Shown here: piece after piece, positions 21,156-33,100 of the stretch | How positions within the stretch are numbered: the stretch's first letter is position 1 | How the letters are laid out: every line of letters starts with the position of its first letter | From: Oegoconia quadripuncta | Taxonomy: Eukaryota > Arthropoda > Insecta > Lepidoptera > Autostichidae | DNA: 64,000 nucleotides | Assembly: GCA_949316235.1 (NCBI GenBank) | Contig: OX438747.1 | Location: forward strand, 27,532,618-27,596,617 | Direction: 5' to 3' | The notes under the pieces: model-generated | The model's input: the letters and a program-made list of their open reading frames with translations, nothing else | Told to the model about the DNA's origin: nothing | Databases searched by the model: none | Translations under genes and position numbers: made by a program

Positions 21156-24100
21156 ATGCCTCTCTCAGAGAGAACCAGTAGTGGTGTGGATTTTTCCGGG
21201 AAATCTTTAAAATTGGACACGGAAAAAGATGGTGAGTTACTTTTTTGTAATTCTGTTTTTATATTATTCCCTTTACCTACTTGCTTACAGGGCAAAATTA
21301 CTAGATAGCTATTGAAATTGTAGATTTCTTACTCAGACGTTTAGAAGTTACGAAAACTCGTACTTAATCAAAACATAACCTCTTAAAATTTGCGCGAAAT
21401 ATTTTTACTTATTTTTTCCATACTCATGTGAGTGAAGGATGACAGTTCCATAGGATAGTTGGATCATGTGCCGGTTGATAAAGGGACAAAATATTTCAGT
21501 ATTTTGAAGACAGTTCTGAATTTTGAGTAAGCCCATCACCCACCTAAGCGAAGTTAGATCTGCGTTGTCAGCCATCCCCTAGCTCCATAAACTTAAACCA
21601 TGCATGACTCTTTAAAATCGTGTTGTTTGCAAGATTTTAAACAGCAGCAGTGGAAGCCTCAAAAATTTAATCTCAATTGAATCTCTTCCAGCCCAGCCTA
21701 TTGTGGACGCTATCACAGCATGCCCCGACCTCCAGTACCTCGCACTTGCCGGCAACACATTGGGGGTTGCCGCCGCGACCGCAATTGCAAAGGCCCTCGA
21801 GACCCACCCAGAGCTGAAGATATGCAGGTGGTCGGACATGTTCACTGGCAGGATGAAGACTGAGATACCACCAGCTTTAGTAAGCTTGCATGCAATGTTG
21901 GCTACAGGAGGGGATGAACAAGCTATATCACAAAACTAATCAAAAAATATCAAAAATGTTTATTTAAGTAACTTATTATCTAGAACAGCATTAGTGGGTC
22001 TCCTTTTAAGTAAAAATGTTTACCTGTATTAGGAGGCTCCTCTCTTCTACAACTACTAATTGCTAATTTAAAAAATTACGAGTTTAATGCTGGAAACAAC
22101 ACCCACAGTTAACTTGACTAAATATACAGAATTGCACAGGTGACGGACTTAAAACATACATATCTATAGATGTTGTTTTGGTGGAAAGTCCCCTAGTCCC
22201 CCTTTTACGACACCCACGGGAAGAGAAGGGTTTATTTTATTCACGTGCCGAAGCCACATTTTGTATTTTAGTTAATAATACTGATTTTAAATGTTATTGA
22301 AAAATGAGGTTTAAGTAACATTGTTTGGCACCGTATATTGATGGAATGTGTCTGGAATGAGCACCAACGAAAGACACTGATGATGGAACAGAGGCTGGGG
22401 GAATATTCCATGAGATCCTAGCTCAGCCAAAATCTAATGCTGCTCGGATTCTATTTGCTTTTTGGAAGTCATCGGTGTCTCGCTAGAATTAGATTTAAAT
22501 AGATTAGGTCAGTAAGAGGTACGATGGGACTGGTGTATACCCTTTGTATAAAAGTCCCTAAATCAAAATTAGAAAAAAACAAAAAAAAAGTTATTGAACG
22601 AATTATTATTATCTATTTGTCTCCTTACTGAGGTTTGCTGGAAGAGATCTGTTATAGAGATAAGCTCGCCTTTTGTATATTTTAATATTCTCCTGTTTTT
22701 TTTTGTTTTTGTTTGACGTGTATGCTTATATACAATAAAGTGTTAAATAAATAAATAAATAAATAAATATTATGGAATAAATTAATAATGAATTAATAAT
22801 TAATGAAAAATTAAGAAATTATTGCAATTTTAAATTTAATTCCAAATACACATTATAAATTAGGAATGCCTGTTCTTCCCCCTCACACATGTAACAAACA
22901 AACAAACAAAATATTCTTTATTGTACAACAATAAGGTGCATAAAAAGAAATAAGAAAAAGGGGATAGTACAATTTGGCGGCCTTATCACCAAAAGCGATC
23001 TCTTCCAGGCAACCTTTGGGTTAGGAAGCATTACGCACATGATATGTAGGTAGCGTGCATGGTAAACTAGTTTTAATAAAATAAATAAATCACCCATATA
23101 AATACATACGTTAATTGAATACATACAAACATACATACATAATGACATTAATGACAATAAAGACAATAAATAATAATATATATACCAATATTTGAATTTA
23201 TTAAATGAAATGAAATACTTTATTTGCTTGATTTTGGGTACAAGATAGGATGACACATAACAGAAGTCCCATTCAAAATCTACTTAAAATCTAGCGTGCA
23301 AATATTTAATTTATTAAATAGAATAGTACGTAACTAAGCACACAGTAATTAATGCCAGTATGGAACGAAAAGAGGATAAATAGAGGAGCTAGAGGGCTAG
23401 ATACAACTCCTTCACTTGTGCCTTGAATACGTTCAGTGACTACACCTGTGAACAGCCTTAACGCCCCACTGTTGGAGCAGTCTTAGACAAGGCCGTAATC
23501 CATCAGCCCACTACAGATTTGGGTCACTAGTAGCCACTGTTATATGGCATACTTCCCTATGATATCCCTAAACCATAAACATGACGTCCCTACAAATTCC
23601 ACTTTTGTTAATATGTTCTCCAAATATATTTCCATACATAATAGAAAATCATGAAATTTGTGATCTGCCCCTGTGCTGTCCTTTATTATATATTTGTGGT
23701 TGTCCTTTCTGTTTTAGATAGCTCTAGACCCATAGTTTGGCACAGACTTCATACTGGTCAAACTCATTCAGTGTTCATTGTTTTACCCATTCTGCCAGTA
23801 ATGGTCGATCAAAATATAGGTGACCATAGGCCATAAACTAAATTAAAAAAAATATTTTATCTACAGAGTGCACTAGGAGATGGCATGATAGCTGCTGGAG
23901 CCCGTCTGTCGGTACTTGATCTGAGCGACAATGCGTTTGGCCCCATTGGTGTGGAGGGTCTCGCTAAACTGCTGCAGAGTGATGTCTGCTCACAGCTGCA
24001 GGTAAGGGTGTGACTAAACTGTTGCAAAGTGATGTCTACTCACAGCTGCAGATAAGGATGTGACTATACTGCTGCAAAGTGATGTCTACTCACAGCTGCA

Positions 24101-27100
24101 GATAAGAATGTGACTAAACTGCTGCCAAGTGATGTCTGCTCACTTATGCCGGTAAGAGTGTGAATAAACTGCTGCAGAGTGATGTCTGCTCACAGCTGCA
24201 GATAGGGGTGTGACTAATCTGCTGCCAAGTCATGTATGCTCACTTATGCAGGTAAGGGTGTGACTAAACTGCTGCAGGATGATATCTGCTCATAGATGCA
24301 GGTTAGGGTGTGACTAAACTACTGCAAAGTGATGTCTACTCACAGCTGCAGGTAAGGGTATGCCTAAACTACGGCAGAGTGATGCCTCCTCACTCCTGCA
24401 GGTCAGGATGTGACCAAACTGCTGCAGAGTGATGTCTGCTCTTATTTGCAGGTAAGGATGTAACTAAACTGCTGCAGAGTGATGTTTGCTCATAGCTGCA
24501 GGTAAGTGTGTGACTAAACGCTGCAAAGTGATGTCTGCTCACAGCTGCGGATGGGGTGTGACTTAAACTGCTGCAGTGTTATGTCTGCTCACAGCTACAG
24601 ATAGGGGTGTGACTAAACTGCTGCAGGGTGATGTCTGCTCACTTATGCAGGTAAGGGTGTGACTAAACTGCTGCAGGATGATATCTGCTCATAGATGCAG
24701 GTAAGGGTGTGACTAAACTGCTGCAGGATGATATCTGCTCATAGATGCAGGTAAGGGTGTGACTAAACTGCTGCAGGATGATATCTGCTCATAGATGCAG
24801 GTAAGGGTGTGACTAAACTCCCGCAAAGTGATGTCTACTCACAGCTGCAGATAAGAATGTGACTAAACTGCTGCAGAGTTGTGTCTGCTCACTCCTGCAG
24901 GTAAGGATGTGACTAAACTGCTGCAGAGTGAAGTCTGCTCACGGCGCATGTAAACTGTGTGTGACTAAACTAGCAGAACTGGATTACTGGCTATCTTATC
25001 TCGAATAGCTAGAACACAACAATTTTTGGTCCAGTCTTATGATATTTGAAAAATTTCTCACTATTTTGCATGGCATGAATCACTCGACGATATTTAGTAT
25101 AAACAATTACATTTCTTTGTTTAGTTTAATCAGTCAAAATAAGCAACCCTTGATTTATTCCGAATGAGCTTACTTTCACCTCATCGTAAAATAACATGTA
25201 ATTAACGTCAAGTGCTGACCAATAAGCATAAGACAAAGAGTTATAAAGTCCTGTCCTTCACAGGAGCTGAGGCTAAATAACAATGGATTAGGCATCACCG
25301 GCGGTCGTCTCCTCGCCAGAGCGTTGACAGCCAGCCCCCGGCAGCTGAAGGTGTTCATCGCTGGCCGGAATCGACTAGAGAATGATGGGGCCACAGCGCT
25401 TGCTAAGGTGTTTCAGGTAAGTTTTTTGTTTTTTATATATACTAAACGGGTTTGTAATTGACCTCAATCACACCTGATGTTAAGTGAAGATGAGGTCGAA
25501 GGTGGAAGCGTACTGACCCCGACTAAGTCAATAATGTTCCACCATCCTATGAATACTACTGTGGGGTTTCAAATCAAATCAAAATATTTTATTTCATAGG
25601 ATAAAATTATCACTTGAAAACGTCACTATTAATATTACATTATAGTTTAAATTTACTGCTCATTCACAAAGCTGACTCCCCAGAGAAGAACGAGCAAGAA
25701 ACTCTAGGGTTGCTCTTTTAAAGATTATGGGTTACAATTTGTGATTTGATAATTATATGAATAATAAGACAGCTATGTCCATGCTTGCTTATCGTTCAAA
25801 TAGTCAGTGATTTTATAATAGCCTTTTGCTAATAATTTCTGTTTTATGATTGTTTTAAATTTATTTAAAGGCAAATTTTGAAAGTCTACTGGAACCTTAT
25901 TATAAAAGCGTATACATTGCCCTTTGAACGATTTACTAACTTTATGAAGTATGAATAAACAGATAACTGGTTCTTATTCCTTGTATTAACATTGTGCCTA
26001 TCACTATTTTTAGCGAATAAGGTTTGATTTTTTCATTCTCATAAATGTATTGAGAAGTTACCTTCGTCTACCTTCAGTAGGCGCCGTGTCGAGTACCACT
26101 GTTGATCCTGGCTCACAGGAGTTACAGTGGGAGGAGTGTGGAGGCGGGATCTATTGTGGGGCTTACCTCTGTGCGTGCAGTTTCCTATCATGTATATGTC
26201 GTACTCTATATCCCAATCCAACTAAAGTTATAAAAAGTTATACATAATGTATGTATGTTACCTTACATGGGTCGACAGATCTGGTTGAATTTTAGCCCAG
26301 AGAAAACATGTTTAGACCTCGGAAAAACGCATTAACCGCGATTTTCTTGAAACATTTAATAAAGTGTTGTAAATGTAGTAACAATTGCTAAAAATGAAGC
26401 ATTTGTAAGAAACGTAAGTACCTATATATTTTTCCAAATAAGTTCAATTCAATTCTTTTAAGTAATGGCTTTCCTGTTTAGGATTCTGCCAGCATCAAGT
26501 CAGTCATGGGAGTGACAACATTGCAGATAACCGGTTGGCAGATTTTTAATGTGGTTATTAATTTACTTACATACACCAGTTGAAGTTGATCCAATCTGTT
26601 AAAGTTGGAAAATGTTTTTTTTATAAAAAAATTTTTGCGAAATTATCGTTACGATATTCTCGACATTTTCAGCTAAAAACACATGCATGCCTAACAAAAC
26701 AAACAAATCTATATGTTTTGGACACTTACCCCAATTATCTAGTCCCAAACTAAGCAAAGCTTGTAAAGGATACTACATAACTGATTATTTATTTATTAAG
26801 AGCCCATAGTGTCCCACTGCTGGGCAAAGGCCTCCCTCATCTGTTTTCAGTCGTTTTTGTTCTTGGCGAACCCAAACCATCCCTAATTAAAACTGTCAAG
26901 CTCGTCTCTCCACCGTTTTCGCGCTCTGCCACGTTTACGTCCAAATAGAGGACGCATTTGCCCACAACTCGCACGGCATGCGGCCCACGTGACCCGCCCA
27001 GTCGCACTTCAACTGATAAATATACATATTTATTTCGTATGTTCGTATTCATCACACAAACGAGTACGACATTGGAACCTTCAAGAAACGAGCCCACACC

Positions 27101-30100
27101 TTCCTCAAAGGCCGGCAACGCATCTGTGACCCGTTTTGGTGTGGCGGGTGTCCATGGGCGGCGGTGATTGCTTTCCATCAGGTGACCCGCATGCTCGTTT
27201 GCCGCCCTCTCATATAAAAAAAAAACATTTACCCCTCGCGAGATTCGAACCCACAACCATTGGTTTCGTTGACAGGGTCACCATACACTACATCAATCGG
27301 TTGTCGATCGGTCTTTTGATTTAGGATAAAGCTTACAACATCATAAACATTTGATCTATAATTTTTTTTTTTTTTTTTATGCGTTGTTTCATGCAATCAG
27401 TCGAGGGACTATGAGCAGATATGAGCAATCTATAATTGAACATTTTATTATTGCATAATGATTGGACATACAAAAACAATACACGTTAACAGGTTTGGTT
27501 TATGGTATGCAGTATGTGGTATGTTGAAATGTTTTCTGTGAGCACTATTTCCATTTATTCTGCTCATACTTTTGCCTTGCTTCAGAAATTATCTGCGTCT
27601 CCCGTGTCACCAACCCGTCCAATTGTTCAGTAAACGCGTCAAATGAGAATTTACTCTCGAATCTCTTTCTCCCAGCCTCACCTAACCTCTTGCATAATTC
27701 TGGACTTAAAAACAATTTCCTCATTGCAAGTGCGAAAGATTCACTTGTCGGTTCACAGAGAAATCCGGTGACCTCATTGACTACTGTTTCAGTTGGACCT
27801 CCACTGTTTACTGCGATTACAGGTTTACTATAATACATTGCCTCCAAAGGCACTATGCCGAAGTGTTCATTAGATGGTGTATATATCAATGCATTGCTAT
27901 TGTACAGCAGGGAAACCTTCTCCATGTCTTTTGGTGATTTCATAAATGTCACTTTGTCCTCTATGTCCGACTCGGCTGCCAAATCCGTCAACTCAATATA
28001 ATGTTCCATATTCTCTAAATTGATAGGATCAAAGCCACCTGCCATTATCAAGTGGACACGATTCCAATCGGGATCGTTCAAAACATATCTCAGGTCTGCA
28101 AAAGCTCTGAGTGCAAGCCGTAAATCCTTTTTCCTTTCATATCTATTTATTGATAAGAACACAAACTTATCTGTGCCGACGGGCACAAAGTCTTTCAGTG
28201 GTCTCGGTATAGCTGTTTTGAAAAATTCTGTGTTGATTGACGGGTAACAAATATCGGGAGTGTCTTTTATCTTTTGAAACGCGTCCTGATACACTCTGGC
28301 TGTGTACTTGCTATTTACCAATACTTTGTCAGCCCGTGCCGTTGTTATCTCCTCGAGCCAGTTCAACGGAGCCCGGTATAACCTTTTCAACAATCCACCT
28401 TCAGAAGTCAACAGTTTATCTGGGTGATGACAGTAAAATACCACTCTGAAAGGTGCTCGGGCCATTTTCAAGAATGGTATACATAACGATATTAGATCAC
28501 AAAACACAAGAGTTGGCTCTTCAACAGGAATTACGTAGATGGCTAAGTAGATAGCAGCGTAGACCATACGCGCGTAGGCGCATGCCGCCTTGAATCTTCC
28601 GAATATTGAGCGCGGTATCCAGTCTCCGAGAACTGTCACTGGAAAAGTGCCATCTCTGGTCTCAGGGAAGCAGTGAGTTGGATCGTGATGATTGGTATAA
28701 AATGCGATTTCATGTCCTTTTGTTTTGAAAGCCAATGCGGCGTCTAAAACGAGCCGCTCTGCTCCACCTATACCCAAATCTGGATGGAGGAACAGTATTT
28801 TCACCATTATTATACCAACAATAAAGGACTACGATATTCGCGTTGGTACTCTGTCGTCCTTAGCGATATAACCCTAATGCTTTTCACTTAAATCTACAAC
28901 TTATTTTGCCGGATAATACAATAACATCGTCTTCCAAATTGCTTCGAATAACTTACGATCGATCGATACAGGAGTTTAGGGTTATGTTGGTGTACATAAC
29001 AATTGCAATGGATGACATTTCGTTTGACATTACGAGAGAGAAGTTTTCTTTTTTTTGGTTTCATTCTCTCCGTTAGGAGAAGGCAAAGGGATCTAGCCCA
29101 TAACAGCCATGTCTTATTTCTCTTATTTCTTCAAAGAGAAGTTTTCTTTTTCCCTTGTAATAGGAAAGGCTAAGGAACCAAGCCATACTGCCTCGTCTTC
29201 AAGTTTGACATTACGTTCATTCAGTGTTGCCAAATGTAAGCTGATCAAAGTCGCCAAATGCAACCAAAATCTCCCAATTACACTACTACATGTATTAGGT
29301 CCTTACCTATGAAATTGGCGTTTTGTATGAAAAGAAATTCTAAGACTGTTTTCTCCATACAAACATTTTTTTTTTTTTGGACCGCCAAATCCAAATTTAG
29401 CTAAACTTTGTGTGTATTATCGGATAACATTAAGTAAGTTTTTTACAAGCGTTAATTTTTACAAGTTTCAGCGAATCTAAGAAATGATTATGGGAAGCAC
29501 ATGAAAAAATTTTTTTATTATGTGATTTAGCCCAGAAATTAAAAAATATTTCATGTAAAGCCTTGAAATAATATTTAATTTTCCACATAAAAACAAATTT
29601 GGATATAGCTTTGAAAATCGTAGGGATTGGTACATATGATTAACGAAGAAAAAGAAAACAATATTATACATAACTTGACATATTTCTTTTTAAATCGTAA
29701 TTGACCACGTAATGACTCTCAAAACAAAATTTAATTTTTTGGTCGTCCGGTAAATCTGTCAAGGTAACCTAAATTTAGAAAAAACGGCTACATTGGCGCC
29801 ATTGATATCGTTTTACTTTAGTCCATACAGCCTTTTTAATTTATTTTAGATTGACCACCTAATGTATATTTTTTCTAATTATTCACGTAATTCTAATTAT
29901 TAATTAGACACGTAGGATAATTAGTCGGGGCTTAATTAATTCTCGTGACGTGATCTTTAATTCTTGAAATTGGATAATTCATTTTTGTTAAAGTTAGGCT
30001 GACTATTTGACAAATTGTCATTGCAGTACTAGGGATGTGAACCACATTATTTAAATCGATTGAAAATTTTACAATTTTGTGATGACTTAGATTATTTTTA

Positions 30101-33100
30101 TTTAAATTCATTGGCTTTCACTTTAAAATATTTATATGAACATTATAAAGTTTAATATAAATAATGAGTGGTCAAAACGAACAAATTATACCATGTAGGG
30201 TTCGAGAAAGATATTTATCTTAAATATATAAAGAAAGAAACTGACTGACTGACATATCAACGCACAGGCCAAACCGCTGGGTCTAGAGTTTCCAAATTTG
30301 GCACGTAGGTTCCTTACGAGGTCTAGGGGAGCACTAAGGAAGGATTTTTCAAAATTCACCCTTTAACGGCGTGAAACAGGGGTGGGAAGTTTGTATGAAG
30401 AAACAGTATAACTTAGACATTTCGACTATTTTCGACTCGAAACTTCGCAAGAGTACTCCTAGGAACAAATAAGCTAATACGTGTTTTGAGATTTTTCGAA
30501 AAACAACCCCCTGGGTTGTGAAATGGGGGTTAAAACCATAAAATCGATATTGGTGTCGTTATTTAGGTTTTATGGGATGTTGATTATGAAAATGACATTT
30601 ATTTTAAGTTAACCCTCTAGGGTTGAGATAGGGGTGGGGGTTGCTACCATAAAAGTCTATATTGGACAACCCCCTGGGGTGTGAAATGGGGGTTAAAACC
30701 ATATAATCGATAATGGTGTCATTATTTAGATTTTATGGGATGTTGATTATGAATATGACATTTATTTTAAGTTAACCCTCTAGGGTTGAGATAGGGGTGG
30801 GGGTTGATACCAAAAAGGTCAATATTGGTGTCATTATTTAGGTTTTTTGGGACGTTGATTACGAAAATGCCATTTGTTTTGAAGCTAACCCCTTGGGGTT
30901 AGACAATGAGATAAGGGTGAGTTGAGATTTTTCGAAAAACAGCCCCCTGGGGTGTGAAATGGGGGTTGAAACCATAAAATCGATATTGGTGTCGTTATTT
31001 AGGTTTTTTGGGATGTTGATTATGAAAATGACATTTATTTTAAGCCAACCCTCTAGGGGTGAGATAGGGGTGGGGGATGATACCAAAAAGTCTATATTGG
31101 TGTCGTTATTTAGGTTTTTTGGGACGTTGATTGCGAAAATGACATTTATTTTGAAGCTAACCCCTTACGGGTTGCGATAGTGGTAGGGGTTGAAATCACA
31201 AATTCAAATTGGTGTCGAAGTCGAAGAGTCAAAGTCGAAGGCTCAAAGTCAAAGTCGTAGTCAATGTCGAAGTCATAGTCGAAGTCATAGTCGAAGTCAA
31301 AGTTATAGTCATAGTCAAAGGGGTGAACCAGTATATCTTGGACATTTCGAGTATTTTCGACTCGAAGCAAAAGGCGAAGTCGTACTCGAAGTCGAAGTCG
31401 AGGTCGAAGTCGAAGTCGTTGTCGTAGTCGAAGTCGTAGTCCAAGTCGAAGTCAAAGGGGATGAGATAGGGTAAATGTTAAACAAAATCGACATTGGTGT
31501 CGTTATTTAGGTTTTTTGGAATACATACGATGGTTCCACATATCTGTTATCTGCCCAGGGTCTTTTCCTGTTTGAGATAAACTTTTTGAGATAATAGAAT
31601 TCTGCTGAATGTATTCCCGTGGGAAAGTAATAAAGTGTTGATTCATGTAGTCTACGCGGACGAAGTCGCGAGCAGCTGCTAGTTTTATATAAAATAAATA
31701 AGTATTTCGGACATTTACACCCATCATCTAGTGCCAAACTAAGCAAAGGTGGTACTGTGGACCAGCCGAAAGACGCCCACTGTTGGACAAAGGTCTCCCC
31801 CAGCAGATAATGGATAAACATACATAAATATTTATATAAACATTGATGGCTTGGGAATAAATGTTCGTATTCATCACACATACATTTCGGGATTCGAACC
31901 CGCAACCGTTGGTTTCGAATACAGGGTCACTACATCAATCGTAATAACTGCTGTTTAGTCGACATTTCCAATCTTTAACTGCCTCCGTGGCTCAATGTAA
32001 ACAACATTGGGTTTACGATTCGGAGGTCGCGGGTTCGATTCCCAGCGGGGTACATGTTTAAGTACTCGGTTTGGTTGGTGGTAGGGCATTTTAAATGTCC
32101 GCCTGGCTAGCTACCACCATCTTATCTAAATCTGCCGCCAAGCAGCAATGTTAATAGCATTGTTGTGTTCTGGTTGTCAGAGATAAGATAGCCAGTCCCC
32201 CAAATGTGTTGGGGTTTCCGGGTCAGTACGCTTCCACCTTCGACCTCATCTTCACTTAACATCAGGTGTGATTGAGGTCAAGTACCAACCAACCAAATGC
32301 ATAAAAAAACAAAAATTATATTGTGAATTATTCTAAGTTTTGTCCCTGTATAAAAAGTTTATATGTCTAATTTCAATTTGACTCTAATTCCAACAGGGCA
32401 TGGGGACACTGGAGGAGGTGAGCATGCCTCAGAACGGTATCTACCACGTTGGCTGCGCAGCGTTGGCCGAGGCCTTCCGTCATAATCCACGCCTGTCCTG
32501 TCTCAACCTCAACGACAACACCGTCGGCCATAAGGGCGCTGCTGCGTTGGCTTCCGCGCTACCCAGGTATTCATTTGGAGGTTTATTCTATCGTCTTCAC
32601 CCAGGTGATATGGTTCAGGTGAAAAAGTTTCTTCACCTTTGAAATAATTCACCTAGGCGACATCAGCCAGGTGAAGAAAGTGAAATTTATGAGTCTACTT
32701 TCTTTACCGTAGAAATAAACCGCCTAGGCGACATCACCCAGGTGAAGAAAGTGGAAGTTATTAGTCTACTTTGTTTACCTTTGAAATAAATCACCTATGC
32801 GACATACCCATGTGAACACAGTGGAATGTATTAGTCTACTTTCTTCACCTTTGAAATAAATCACCTAGGCGACATCACCCAAGTGAATAAAGTCGAATTT
32901 ATTAGCCTACTTTGTTTACCTTGGAAATAAATCACCTAGGCGACATCACACAGGCGAAGAAAGTGGAATTTATTAGTCTACTTTCTTCACCTTTGAAATA
33001 CATCACCTAGGCGACATCACCCAGGTGAAGAAAGTTGAATTTAATAGCCTACTTTGTTTACCTTGGAAATAAATCACCTAGGTGACTTCACCCAGGTGAA

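Noticed and set aside
21880..21939. RanGAP exon 2 reading on to a stop at 21939
   Set aside because: The family sequence continues after PPAL with the exon at 23867. GTAAGC at 21880 is the donor. A retained intron isoform is possible but unsupported.
23951..24955. Regular 50-bp repeats that could look like a CRISPR array
   Set aside because: The whole unit repeats with no unique spacers. It starts inside a coding exon and the DNA is animal nuclear sequence.
31190..31474. Long overlapping open frames on both strands rich in SKSKS or DFDYD
   Set aside because: They are produced by the GTCGAA hexamer repeat inside a Helitron.
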